Assembly: GCA_001939145.1 (NCBI GenBank)
Contig: LSRX01000852.1
Span: 181,418 to 245,417 of the forward strand
Source: Symbiodinium microadriaticum
Taxonomy: Eukaryota; Sar; Dinophyceae; Suessiales; Symbiodiniaceae
Direction of reading: 5' to 3'
DNA length: 64,000 bases
A model generated the notes under the pieces. That model saw only the letters and a list, made by a program, of their open reading frames with translations. It was not told where the DNA came from and made no database searches. A program made the translations under genes and the position numbers. Below, one piece after another: positions 23,306 through 35,322 of the stretch (within the stretch, counting starts at the first letter, position 1; every line of letters begins with the position of its first letter).

Positions 23306-23887
23306 ATGATATATGCCGATGGTGAACTTTGTTCCAAGCTTGAAAATCCAGCGCTTGTGAAACATGGTGCACAAAAGTACGGCCATGACAGCTGCCACTA
23401 TGTTCCCGGCTGTTCTTCGACATATTTGATTGACATGGACTGGATAGGAGCTGTTTTCACTCTGGCGCCCTCGGACTCTGACTTTGAGGTTCAAGACGAC
23501 ATCTACAACATTGTCACGTACCATGAGATTCTGGAGGCAGCATCCAGCCAGCTGCAGGAGCACGGGAATATTTCAGCTGCCGAGCGTGCAGAGGTCCTGG
23601 TGCAGGTGGACCTGGTGCTGACGACGAGCTACCTGGCCACGGTTCGTCAGGTTTGCTGTGGTGCGGTGCGAGTGATGTTGACCCAAAAGGGCATGGATGT
23701 CTCCCGCAAGCGCCTTAGGCATGTGCTGAAGCACAGGTTTCGCTCACAAGCAGCCCTGTTCCCTAAAAGGCCAACGAAGGAGCTGTCGAAGCCACGCTTC
23801 GAGAATGGAGTGGAAGATCGAATCCAGAAATATTTGGATTCAACTCTTGGATCCAATTCGAATGCTCTGACCAATTCAGCCAATTGA
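23306..23887 (+). CDS. unknown protein or exon, 193 aa
   Basis: Open frame with balanced composition. It contains a Cys/His/Tyr-rich start (KYGHDSCHYVPGCSSTYL), then an acidic part with VQDDIYNIVTYHEILEAASS and AERAEVLVQVDLVLTTSYL, and a basic C-terminal third (SRKRLRHVLKHRFRSQ). The first codon in frame is not ATG, so the 5' end is probably an exon boundary. No domain is recognised and there is no signal peptide. It ends TGA at 23,887. The neighbours give no functional hint. Confidence 0.45.
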   Translation: MIYADGELCSKLENPALVKHGAQKYGHDSCHYVPGCSSTYLIDMDWIGAVFTLAPSDSDFEVQDDIYNIVTYHEILEAASSQLQEHGNISAAERAEVLVQVDLVLTTSYLATVRQVCCGAVRVMLTQKGMDVSRKRLRHVLKHRFRSQAALFPKRPTKELSKPRFENGVEDRIQKYLDSTLGSNSNALTNSAN

Positions 23888-25130
23888 GTTGTGTCGTAAT
23901 ATGGCAAAGCCATGGTCTCACAGCACTATGAGTGTGTAGGTAGGACGTGATTTTACGGTTGAGAGGATAAAACAGCTAATGGCCGTCCTTTGTCCAGGCT
24001 TCGCCAGCTTTCGGGTCACGGCAGTCTCGCCACGCAGGCCGCTTTGTCCTGTACGGCAACATCTGCCTGGACTGTGTCCTGGAGGCATTCGCGCTTGGCT
24101 TGCGCATGAAGTTTACAGTAGGTCCTAGTAGGTTCTAGGTTGAAGAGCAAGACGGCGATACCTTTTGCAGGTTCCATCGTATCCCAAAGAGGATTCGTCG
24201 CAAAGGCTCGGCTGCAAGGAACACGGCTGGAGACCGGACACTTGACCAACCAGTAGCCGAACCTCCGATGGCTCCTGCTGTTTACTCACACCACAAGGTG
24301 TGTGGAAGCGCAAGACACGATCAACAAATCAAGTAAGGCTTCAACGCAGAGGTCTGGCCAGGTTTCTCCTGTTTAAAGTTGCAAGTTGGTACGTGTAATT
24401 GCAGCAGAACTCCGGCGGCCATGTCCTTTTGGGTCCTGCTTCTTGCTTTCCCCGTAGCCGTGGTCCGCTCCTCAGCCAACCCGCGGGCAGCAGCCAAGCC
24501 AACCCTGCACAGTTAGCGACCATGCAAGACCCAACAGGCAAGCACGGGATCGAGCTGGCGATATGGTGCCTTGGCTGCAGACCTTGACGCTTGCAAGCGC
24601 GACTTAGCTTGGGCCACATGTGCTGGGAAGGCGCATTCATCGACGGAGGCCGCTTGCTCGTGCACGTGTGGTGGTCGCACCGCTACTTGCAACAAAGGCG
24701 TGCTGCGTCAGTGACAGGAAGTGAAGGATCCCGCATCTACATCCTCAGATGGAAGCCTGCAGACACGAACCGACGCAGCCTTAGGGCCTTGGGGGTCCGG
24801 AATGGAGGGCTTCGGTGATCTGAGGCAGCACAAGAGCAGCCTTCCCAGCCTAGGTGTGATCATCTCTCCCGAGACTGTCGGCGATCACAGTCCCCCAGCT
24901 TCAAGATTTTGCAACTAAAATGCAACACCACTCTCAAAGTGGTCTCGCACATCATTTTTTTAAAAAAAAAGCTATGCCTGCTGGAACTTCCACTGTGGAA
25001 GCGGTGCAGCTGCTAGAAATTCGAAGAAGATCACGGCGCAAATCTGAATCACTTCCGCCTGCTGAACATGTATACAGCCAGGTGTAGCGACATCTGGAAG
25101 TCTGACCAGCCTCGACCCAGCAAAGTCTGC
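23888..25130. other. no supportable gene; short poly-T/poly-A tract
   Basis: No frame with motifs. A run of T followed by A lies at about 24,953-24,970. The first exons of the apyrase gene, including its first conserved region (the DAGSTGS-type loop), should lie here or within 25.0-26.6 kb, but I could not identify them. Confidence 0.35.
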
Positions 25131-28100
25131 AAGGTACAGAACCTGGCATTGCTTCCTTCGCGCAGCACCCCAGCAGATCCGGAGAGTCGCTGAAGCCCTT
25201 GGTGGACTACATGATGCACACCTTGAAGCACGATGCTTGGCTGGCAAAGAGTATGAGCGCGTCTGCTACAGCCAAGCCACAAACGTTCGACATCCGGGTG
25301 CGAGGAGTTCTTGTTAGGGAGGAGTGAAGCTCAAGTATCTTGGTTCAGCAATGCGCACACAAACCGGCAAGACGCCACGTCCGCGTTTCTTTCCAGCACA
25401 TTTGCCTCCAGAATTGTTATAACAGATGAACCCCAACTGAGAAGTGCGGCTGTTTCGGTGAGCCTACGTTCGGTTCTGTTGTGGCACGTGGTCGTAAAGA
25501 AGCGACAGCTCTCAGGAAACGGCAAGCTGGGCTCAGACGCCGATCTATCTTCGTGCGACAGCAGGGATGCGTCTGCTTTTCCCAGATCAGCGCGAAGCGA
25601 TTCTGGATGCTGGGCGGCAGGAAATCATAACCAAACCCGAGTGTGTAGCGCAACTCCAGCTCTGAGGAGGACATTCGATCATTTTTCCGAACACTCCCGT
25701 TCATGTTCCGCCCGCGACTCAGCTGTGCTGTGCTCGTAGGAGATTGATGTGCCCGCCAACCAACCATTTGGGTATCTTCAGCATAAGTGGAGACTGTCTG
25801 CATGACTGAAAGCTGGCACTGACCGAAGATCTCATCGGGTGAAGAATGTATGAGTGATCTACAGCATTGGTTCGTTCAGAAGTTGAAGCTCTGAGAAGTC
25901 AAAGAACAGAGACGGAATAGACGATACTCCATGCATCCATTCTGCGGATGTGTCTGGACCTGACTTGAAGTTGGAGCGGAACTCTGGTCGGCCAGCTGAC
26001 AGCAGATGGTCCCAGAAGCGTCGCTGTTACTGTGTGAGACCCACGCAAACAACGATGATTATTTGAGGGCGCCAGTTACGACAGCACTGCAGCACTATCG
26101 TTTTACCATGCAGAAGCTCCGACTTTAGGCTAGTGCAGAGCAGGGCTAGGACCTGGCCTTGGGTCTAGGGCACTACCACTACTGCCACCACCACCACCAC
26201 CACCACCACCACGACGACGACGACGACGACGACGACGACTACTACTACTACTACTGCTACTGCTCCTAGTGCTAGTGCCAGTGCGACTACTAGTACTAGG
26301 AACTACGAGTACTACTTGTACTACAAGCAGTCCTTGTGCGACCCCACCCCTACCCTTAGACTAAGCTGGGCCCTCACTCCAAGGCCTACCCATCGGCTGT
26401 CCTAGACCCTTCCCCAAGGCGTACCCTAGCCTAGGACCCGGGGCTTCTATACCAGGATGAAGTCTGAAGTACAAACCTATGAAATTCATGCCATCCCCGC
26501 CATCCCCCCAAAGAGTCCAGGCAATAACATGGCTTCTGTTGCCACCGGCGAGGCTTCGGACATGGGGAAAGTTCGGAAAGCACACAGTTGCACATGTAAT
26601 CTTCACAGGAGGAAGGCGTTTTCGGCTGGATCTCTGCGTGAGTCCCTCAGCCTGTGACCGAAGCCTGCCTCCAGCTTGGGCCACGGCTGGCCCAAGCCTC
26701 GCTTCTCCAGGAACTACCTTCTTGGAAATCTGGAGCCCGACCGTACGCCGGCGACAAACACCACCGTGGGTTCCCTCGATTTGGGTGGAGCCTCTGTGCC
26801 TTGGGAAGCAGTGTGAACTTCATATGAGAATTTCCATCCCAAGAGAATTCGGAGCCAAGACGCAAATCGTGTTCATGCCCCAGAAGTCCATCATTCAGCA
26901 CGAGTTTCCCTTGAAGCTCGGCCTAGAGCTGAGCACTGCGCAGCAGCATCGAAGTGCACGGCTTCTCATCGCGGTGCTCTGAGGCCCACACCGGCTTCAG
27001 CTTTACTCCTTCTCGTTTCTTCACTTCGGAGTTCGGGAGGCAGCCCGATGCTGCGGCCAAGAAGCCTCCAGCACTTCATAGGCACTTCAAGCCAGGCTGC
27101 TCACAGCACAGCCAGCAGAGTTATTTCTGACGCCCTCCTGGCGGTGCAGTCGGCCACTTCGTCTAGCATGAGCAATCAGACCCATGTGGTGCAGTTTGTT
27201 TATCAGACGTATGTACCCGAGGAGACGGAAGTTTATCATCCTTGCTTCGCCAAAGGCTACATCTACACACCGAAGTTCTCGTACAGTGCTGCCAGGTTTC
27301 CAGCAATCAGAGCAGCCCGGCAGTGTTTGAGGGGCCTGCTGCGTCGGAGACCATGACATGCGCCCGGCCGAGGTGAAGATGCAGGGGACAAGCGACTTTA
27401 TCCAGTGCGAGCAGCTCATCAGGAGAATTTTCAACAAGGATGCCCCATGCTTGGTGGCGCAATGTCCCTTGGTTTGTGTTCTGAAGCAGTCTCAAGTCCC
27501 AAAGGCCTCTTTGGCGCATGGTATGCCAAGGCTCCTTCTATGGGGTCTACCAACCACGACTTTATCACGAGAAGTTCCTGGCGTTCGCGACCTGGCAACA
27601 AACAACAAAAGATTTTCGAGATTCTTGACAGCCTGCGCCGACAATCGTGACATCAAGCCAAGGCGCACTTCGCCGAAATCGCTAGAGATCTTGGGCTTCC
27701 CGAAACAGCACAACTGGAAGATTTCAGAGCTGCCACACAGTACGTGTCCACGCCCCAGTTCCCTCGGTTTCTGAACAGCACGTGGCCCCAGCAAAGCATA
27801 GGTGCTCTTTGACCATCGACATCCTCAATTCCCTCTTCGCCCGGGTTGAGGATAAGGGAAGTTCACCCAGCCCAGCGAAGCGTAGCCTTGTGGATGGCAG
27901 GACGACTATGACCGAACTCACTTATGCTTCCATGCAACCTTTGCCTACGTCCTGCTCAATTTTGGCTATGGTATGGAGGACAGCCCACGTGATAGTCTTC
28001 CACATGGCTAGGTCCTGCATGATGAAGCCGCAGGAGCAAAACAATCTTGTTTTCAAGACATCACACGCCGGCAAGCCGATAGACTGGGCCGTGGGTGCGA

Positions 28101-28153
28101 TGATCTACGAAATCAATCAGGACGGTCTGCATCCAGATCAGTTCCGGACTTGA
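25131..28153 (+). CDS. GDA1/CD39-family nucleoside phosphatase (apyrase/NTPDase), many small exons
   Basis: Family motifs appear in order across at least ten exons. PGIASFAQHP at 25,142. EEGVFGWISA at 26,609-26,637, ended by GTGAGT and joined after a 73-base intron to ANYLLGNLEPDRTP and GSLDLGGAS (26,711-26,795). After a 64-base intron TQIVFMP follows from 26,860, giving the hallmark LDLGGAS-TQI. LYSFSFLHFG runs from 27,001, then YHPCFAKGYIY (about 27,235), GTSDFIQCEQLIRRIFNKD (about 27,385), CQGSFYGVYQPRLYHEKF (about 27,530), EDFRAATQYVSTPQFPRFL (about 27,720), LCFHATFAYVLLNFGYG (about 27,925) and DWAVGAMIYEIN near the stop at 28,153. The enzymes hydrolyse nucleoside tri- and diphosphates in the secretory pathway or at the cell surface. 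The first two conserved regions were not found, so the 5' exons are unplaced. The 26.2-kb trinucleotide tract lies in an intron. Confidence 0.85.
26170..26320. repeat. compound trinucleotide microsatellite (CCA)n-(CGA)n-(CTA)n
   Basis: A tract of CCA/CAC triplets passes without a break into CGA triplets and then CTA triplets. It is followed by degenerate CTAGTG/ACTAC-like units. It lies between the PGIASF and EEGVFGW exons of the apyrase gene, so it is intronic if the gene model is right. Confidence 0.9.
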
Positions 28154-31100
28154 TACTTCATTGATTTTGAGGACATCCGGCTGTCCTCCCCACTTACCAA
28201 CGTGAGTGTGGCGAAGTAGCCGCTGATTGTTTTCGAGTTTCCCTGTTAGTTTCGAGGTGGAGCGCCCCTCGCTTTGTGCAGAAAATGGTGCTTTTTACGC
28301 CTCTGACTGGAACGCGTCGGCACTTGTAGCCTCGCATGCCTTGCTGCTCCAGGGCAACAGCCTTCACAAAGACGTTGGGAGGCCGGAGCTTCTCGGAGCT
28401 CGGCACGTCGAAGCACACAGTCAGACTTGACAGTCCTAGCACGGAAGGTAACGGTGCAAACAGCTGTCGAGCCGGACACTTAAAACCTGATGGCAGCGTG
28501 TTATTGCCCAGCATTTCTGGCACCTCGCAAGGTCTTAGCACAGCTGGTTTCATCAGGGCTGGGGCCCTTCTCAGATCCGTCGGTTGCTTCCTGTCCGATT
28601 CGTGCCTCGCATGCTCGTAAGCTCGTCTTGTCATTTAAAGGCAGAGTGTGAGCTCCTTAGGCTCAGGCCTCAGCATTTGCAAAGGGGGGGGGGAGGGGGA
28701 AAGGGAAGGCAATGCTGCCGCTTTGAATCTGCAGAGGTATAGTCCCGGCTCAGGGAGATGCAGATGCCGAGTTCGCACTGAAAACTCTCCAAGCAGGAGG
28801 TACAGATGATCCGAGACAGCCTCCTGTCGAGACGCACATAGACGCACCATGCTCGTTGCAGGAGTGGAGACGTCGCGTCTTGCCTGCAAAGCGAATCATT
28901 TACTTTTTTTGCCTGATTTGATGCCTGATTTGAGCGGAGAGCGGTGGCTTCGCAGGCTGCTTCAAAAGGTTGCTGTCCCAGCTCATGTCAAGTGCGTCTA
29001 CACTGCTACCCATGGTAAATGTGCAAGCGCATTGGCTCATGCAAGGCCTGTGCTGCCGATAACGCCGGGCTGCCCACAAGCTTTGTGCTGCTGAGATCTT
29101 GCCTGAGGGGCTGGTTACACAAACTAGTCGCATCCTGGCCCAGACAGTGGGGTGCGAGGTGCAGACTCCGGGGCGCGGACCATCATTTCCTCGTGCTCGC
29201 CTCAGGAGAAGCAACGCAGAGTCCCAGAGTTTAGGCACAATGCCGACCTGGCCAAGTCAAGGCGACGCGATTTGAAAGAGATGGATGCGAGTCATTTGAA
29301 CGAGGTGCTGAAGCAGGCAGTATTCCTGCCAGGGCGATCTCTTGAAATGCTACGGGTGCTACAGAGAAGTGTTCAGATGAGAGCCGATCACCAACATTGC
29401 AGCAAAACGAGACCGGAACGATGCCGATCACGAAGACGCTGCCAAACCCCGAGTAGAGGCATGCAACGACTGGAACTTACGTAAAGAGAATGCAAGAGAA
29501 AGTGTTGCAATCGCATGGCCCCGGCACTCACACGGGCTGCACGGTTCCATTGCAGCCCTTTGTTGCCAGAGCGTGTGTGCAGTTTCCCTGACCCGAGCAA
29601 AAAAAATCAATCACAAGCAGGATGCCTGGTTCTATTCTCGTAGTTGAGACGGGCAGGTAGAGGACGGTGCACCGCTGTGCTGGCGAGGGCCTCAGCTCCA
29701 TTCCTCGCGCTGGATCTGCGTCTTCGAGAAGGGCTTCGGATCCAAGCCGAGGTGTCATTTGGAATGCCGCCAGATGCCTGGAGCGGAAGCCTCAAGCTCT
29801 CAACAGAAGCAAATCCAAAGGTGCAGCGACAGCAACAAGTCCGAGGTGCTTCAAATGGCCTCGATTCTGCGTCCAGAAGTCCCTGACTTCAGGCCTACCT
29901 ATGCTTGCTGTCGGAGTTGCATATTCGCGATGGCTAGCTGGGTTTTGTTGCGTTCACACCGGTTTGCCAGAGCAATTGGGCAATGTACATCTGAAGAGCC
30001 GGGCCAGTATTGAGCCAAAGTCGACAGTGATGTTTCGTATACCGCGCAAGACTTTCTTGCTGCAGCATTAGCGCCTATGATGCTTCTCCCTGCTTCGAGT
30101 CTTAATGCTGACATCCATAACCGGGTGCGGCACTTTCAGTCGGCATTTTCGGAAGCCTGCCGCAAAAACGAGCCTTCGAAGTGCATTCGCAGTGATCCTC
30201 CGTGAGCAGTGCACTGACACGGCTTGCGGATGCAAGGCGTGTCCGCAACAAGGAGACAAGCTTTCATTCACGTGCTGGGGCTCGTGCAGGTCTCCTTTGA
30301 CGCCAATCCTTTCTGTCGAGGCCTGCGCATTTGTTTTGCCTGCCCTTGCTAGTAGCGGTGAACTAAGCTCGGATAAGGTAGAGAAACCTGCCTTGGAAGT
30401 CAAGACCTCGGAAGATGTGTAGACAGGTCGATATGGCATGGCACAGTCTTCAATTCTTGGCATGTTTTTCTGCATGGAAGGTGGGCGCACTGCTTCCGTT
30501 GTTGCAGCGCTGCCGCAATCCGAGCAACACGAAACCATCCAAACAAGTATTCCTCCGCATCCGATGTTGACGGCGTTGAGGTGATGTGGCATTTTTCTCT
30601 AGCGATTTCATTCGGGCCCAAGCGTCAAACATACTCGGCACGGACGACGTGCAGGCACGGTGCAGCAATACCATGTCCCAACATTTCTTTCAGGATAGTA
30701 CCGGACTGCATTCCTGCAGGCCACCGCAGGTCAACCCGAAGACTGGTCAGGATCTCAATGGGGGATGGCAAGCATTGGTAGAAGCATTGAGCCGGCTCAG
30801 GCGGGATCACACGGCCCTGCGGTGTTTGCGGGCCCTTGCTTCAAAGGTGGCAGTTGCCTACTGCAATCCGTAGTGCCGCGTTGCGTTCAGTCGACCCGTC
30901 GAGGCAACAGAGGGGAGATCGCTCTGGGCTGCGCCCTAAAAGGGTGCCGGGTGAGCAGAAAGAAGCCTGTGCCCTTCGCCGCCTCATCCCAGATTTGTCC
31001 CTGGGGGGCCTTCGGTGCCTTTGCCCTGGCCAGAAGCTCAGCTGGGGCAGTTGGATAAGCGCCCTTGAGGGTGCGTAGACTGATGTTGCAGTTTCTGCCA

Positions 31101-31281
31101 GGAAGTTCCTAGCGGGGAGGCGGCGTACCTGGTGGCCGCAACTGTGCCCGGCCGCTTTCATTCTAGATGCAGCCTTTGCAGGTGTATTTCGAGAAGGCGC
31201 TTGCAGTCAAGGCTGCCCAGGGAGTCATGTGGCACAGGGCTTTTGAGTCATGATCCCTGGCATTGAGTTCAAGCTGTGGAG
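28154..31281. other. gene-poor stretch with uncertain exons; poly-G run at 28,684-28,702
   Basis: No assignable gene. Candidate coding pieces on + are about 29,231-29,400 (DASHLNEVLKQAVFLPGRS), 30,586-30,870 and about 30,970-31,060 (SSQICPWGAFGAFALA). The last loosely resembles the strand before the catalytic loop of sugar kinases and could belong to the PfkB exon at 31.28 kb. A G-rich run lies at 28,684-28,702. Confidence 0.35.
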
Positions 31282-31380
31282 GTTGTAGATTCATTGGGAG
31301 CCGGAGACACCTTTGTCGCTGCGAGCCTCTGCGCCGCGGGCTCAGTTTTTACGAGCAAGTGCATGCTGTCATCAGCATAG
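31282..31380 (+). CDS. PfkB-family carbohydrate kinase exon (active-site loop)
   Basis: The frame reads VVDSLGAGDTFVAASLCA. This contains the GAGDTF anion-hole and catalytic-Asp signature of PfkB (ribokinase/ketohexokinase) kinases, closest by eye to ketohexokinase-type VVDTLGAGDTF. The frame stops 32 codons on, so the exon probably ends before the TAG at 31,378. I could not find the N-terminal substrate-binding exons or the C-terminal helix exon. This is either one exon of a gene spread over 29-32 kb or a remnant. Confidence 0.55.
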   Translation, partial: VVDSLGAGDTFVAASLCAAGSVFTSKCMLSSA

Positions 31381-33219
31381 TTGCCCAATGCCGCACTCCC
31401 AGTGGTACTTCATTCACATGAGGCATTGGGAGGCGGTGCAGATCCGCAGCAGGCGTTACGTCCCAGCCTTGTCTTGCGCATACGGAGACGAAGACGGCGC
31501 GCGGAATGCAGAACTCCGATTGCTGCCGGTGCTCGTATGACCCAGGATTTGCCTGCGCAGTCGCAGGGAAGAAAGTGCTGCGCCCTCGGCAGTGCGTGAC
31601 TCGACATGTCAGCTCTTCAGCTGGATGCGTCGTGCAGGTCACAGGTAGGGCTTGCAGGCCCGCCACCCAGTTCCAATAAGGGAATCCGTGCAGAATGTGA
31701 ATGTAGGGATTTGAGACACTGTCCCCTTGGCCAAGCATTTCTGCACCTGCTCTGCCACGTTTGGCTCGAGTTGTTGGCCATGTGCCTCTTCCCTCAGCAT
31801 CGCAAGGTGCGGGCCTACAACCATTCGTGATGAAGTTGTACGAAGTTGAGGTCCCTCGCGCATGCTACTGACAGGTGTGTCTTGTGAGGAACTGCACACG
31901 GTGGCCACGAGGTGCCGCTGAACCGAGATATCTAAGGTCTTTGTCAGAAGCGTTTCGCAGGATGTTGAAGACTAAGAGATCCCTTCAAGAAGATGGAGGT
32001 GATGATAAGAGACCGAGACGGGAGGACCAGAGTCGACGTGATTGCGTCGAGCATTACATCAGCCATGCCGCAGGAGTATGCTGACCTTTGCACCCCAACT
32101 TTCAAGCTGCTGGCTCCACGGACGTTGGCCAGTGCGATTGCGTGTACTGGCCTGCACTTGGCCAACTGCGCTCACGGCTTCAAAGCATCACGCTCTCACC
32201 GTAGTCGCTCATGTCCGAGGTTCAGTCAAGCAGTCATCGAAAAGACAGCCCAAGGCCGGGAAGCCTGTAGGTACTCGTCGAAGTACGAACTGTGCGTGGG
32301 ATCGGCCGATTATGCCGCAATGTCAACCAGCGAACGTATGTTTTCTGTCTAGGCTCCCAAGCCCATGGCTAGACATTGCCTGCATGTCACCCCGACCACA
32401 ACCTTAGCGAAACTACTGTGCGAGGAATCGTTTGCAGGTTGTCCGGGTGATATTTGCCGCAGGACTTGTGTAGCCTGAATCATAACATGATCGGGACGGT
32501 GGCCGTGATTTGCAACACACGAGCATGTGTCCGACGCTGTTAACGAAACCGAGCCCTAAACTGGAAGGCATGTTGCAGATGACCGGATATGACGATGCTT
32601 ATCCCGGCACCCACCAGCAGGCTTGGTTGGCTTCTCGGTGCTAGCCCCTGCGCCACTGCAAATGCTGCACAGGTTGTCACCATCCAGTCGCCAGGATGGG
32701 AGCACATTGTCACTTGGAGAGACTTGCAGCGTCGCACACGCATGGAGTGCACGCAGTTCGGGAAGCCTAGACAGACTGCCAGGTGGCTGCTGTGAAGCAA
32801 ATCTTGCGCATGGTCAACAACTGCCACGAGTGCATCATACCTGGGTGCGAGGAGCGATGCCTGGCAATCGCCGCTTGAAACCAATTGGAGCTCTGCGAAC
32901 ACCCAGTACCTTCGCACTTCCGCTCCTGCTACTCCGGCACGACGTGGGTCAGGTCATGCCATCGTGCTGCATAAATACGCTTATCGGCGTGGAAGGCATG
33001 ACACAGATGACCTGGCTCTCAGTGCATTAAACCAGTGAGGGCTGCTGGACATCTTTGCAGGTGCAAATGAAAGGGATCTCCAGCTGCGAACGGGCTGCCG
33101 TATACACTTGGACGACGTCGCCATAGGCAGCCGCGCATGTTTCACATGTCTTTTCAAAACGTACACTTGACGTGTGCATGGTTATGCCGTTTCCATACAT
33201 GTACCAAAGATGTCTATAT

Positions 33220-33392
33220 AGACATTATATATATATATATATATATATGCGTGTGTGTCTGTGTGTGTGTGTGTGTTTTTGCATATACACATACATTCGT
33301 GCTTATCCATCTTCGAGTATGTATGTACATATATATATATATACATATTAGAGAGATAGATAGATATATATATATATATACTACCCCTCATG
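33220..33392. repeat. compound dinucleotide microsatellite (TA)n-(TG)n-(TA)n
   Basis: Alternating TA tract, then a TG tract, a short mixed stretch, then two further TA-rich tracts with ATAG/GATA units. Frames that read through it on both strands give only Ile/Tyr/Val/Cys runs. Confidence 0.9.
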
Positions 33393-34663
33393 TACCTACG
33401 CTTTGCGCCTGAATCGTATGGGATGGTCGTGCCCTACAAACCTTTCCAATCTCCTCTTCCTTTCTTGGTCGTATCTGAATTACCTTAAAGTACTACTATA
33501 TAGGTTCTTCTATGCCAGTTTCACTGGTACCTTTACCAATGAAATTGTCACCGTTACCGCTGTCTTTATTACTGTGGGTATAGTCAAGGTTCTGGTCTCT
33601 TCAGTAATACCAACCCAGTTAAAACTCTGTACTTCCCCTTGACTTAGTATATTCTTCCTGTGATTCGCTCAGGGTAAGTGGTAGATTGCTCCACATAGCT
33701 TCTGTTCACACGGTTTCATACTCACCAGCTATGATAAAGTACATGTAGTAATGGTTGAGTCCTACGTTTACTCATTCTGATTCAACGTCAGCCTACCAGC
33801 TAGTATTGTTTGAAGATTCACACCTGCGCTTGCACTGTTATCAACATACGCAAACGTTCTTAATAGAGCGATGGCACATTCAGCAAACACGCTTGTTCTT
33901 CACGACCAGCTGAGAGAGGTTTGTTATTGGTCAAGACCAAAGAGAATTTAACATGCTTTGGCTCCTTATTACACCGCTTGACTATACTGTTGTTGCTACT
34001 TATTGAACGAGTCTGCTGTTGTTCTCGCGCTCTGTTTTATAGCAGCTGAGAGTTTTACATGTTTGTGCTGAGTTTACTTCATCTTAAGCCTGTGCATAAA
34101 TTAGGTCATGTCCATCTTTGGCACCTAATAAGTGATGGCCACTAAACACTCCTGCATGTTGGAGTTTTTCTGTGAATTGCTGATGTTGCACTGGCTAGGT
34201 CTCTTACTGTTAGTAGCAGATAAAGCCATACAAAAATGAAACACAGCAATTAAAGACAGCCCCCACAATGCATACATAAAGCAACATAAGTAAGTATGTT
34301 ATACATTTAGCTTTCGAAGTGTGTGAGTTCACCCAGCACACTTTCTTGATAACACGAGTTTCCCATAGTAAAGTCTTCAATTGCAGACGAAGAACATAGT
34401 TTCATATATGATGGCCAGACGAAGATAATCAATGAAGTGGTTTTCTCTTCGTAGTGTCTTCAAGCAGAGATCAACTTCTAGTTTTGTACAGGACGAAAGG
34501 ATTAATTTCATAAGAATGTTTGGCGATAGGCAAGTGCCTGCCATGCATGTGCAATCAAATCGCTAAAAAACATATGTGTGCCCAACAGCAACTTCGTATT
34601 CAATCCATTCAATCCGCTAAATACACTATCAAACTAGTGATTAGACCGACTGAAGACGCCTGG

Positions 34664-34848
34664 GAGTTCGGGGTTTAGAAGAGTCCGGTTTGAAATCAGA
34701 GGGCGCCCCATGCATCAGAAGCTTCATCTTCCGAGCCTTCGAAGTTCAGGGTTAGAAGAGCTTTGATGTTAAAGTCAGGGGCGCCCCATCAGTCCCAGGC
34801 TCCATCCTCCGAGTTGAAGGTTTAGAAGAGCTTGGATTCCAAATTCAG
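34664..34848. repeat. degenerate tandem repeat, about 75-bp unit, 2.5 copies
   Basis: Copy 1 (34,664-34,740) and copy 2 (34,741-34,813) share the order TTTAGAAGAG/TTAGAAGAG, then AGGGCGCCCCAT or GGGGCGCCCCAT, then CATCnTCCGAG. A partial third copy (34,814-34,848) repeats the first third. The unit contains the palindrome GGCGCC. It is not coding in any frame. Confidence 0.75.
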
Positions 34849-35114
34849 TTTGCCACGGCAGCACTTGTGCCAGTGCAAGCATTCTATGATTCTATGTTTC
34901 AGGTTTTAATGATGCCATGTCTTCCTATCACAGCCATCACCATCGCTACTGGCCTCACCTCGTTGTCATACATCTTGTCATTTGGATGTTTTCCGACTGC
35001 AAAATTAGGAGGCTTAGGGATCTTTATTTTCAAGGCGATTTAAGACAACAGTGTTCCACTCGTGATATAAAATACATCAAAGCTAAGTTGGCCTGCAGTG
35101 CAGCACAATCAGCA

Positions 35115-35230
35115 TAGCGGCGTAAATCGGCATTAGGGGCGAATCGGTGCATGTCGGACTACATCGGCATATAAGCGGCGTATCGGTGCACATCAGCGCA
35201 AGCGGCTTATCGGAGTATGTCGGCGTATAA
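35115..35230. repeat. short-unit degenerate repeat built on CGGCGTA/ATCGG
   Basis: Units such as GCGGCGTA, ATCGGTGCA, CATCGGC and GTATAAG recur in loose alternation for about 115 bases. The array is a decayed minisatellite with a unit of about 25-30 bases. Confidence 0.65.
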
Positions 35231-35249
35231 GTTAACATAATTCAACTAT

Positions 35250-35322
35250 AACATAAACATACATACATACATATATACATACATCCATCAGCACACTCAC
35301 ACACACACACACACACTCTCTG
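35250..35322. repeat. (CATA)n and (CA)n microsatellite
   Basis: ACATACAT-type tetranucleotide units are followed by a CA dinucleotide run ending in CTCTCTG. It lies about 350 bases upstream of the methyltransferase start. Confidence 0.85.

Noticed and set aside
33403-33642. Hydrophobic + frame of 79 codons suggesting membrane helices
   Set aside because: T-rich DNA gives Leu/Val/Phe/Tyr codons by composition alone, and there is no other coding sign.
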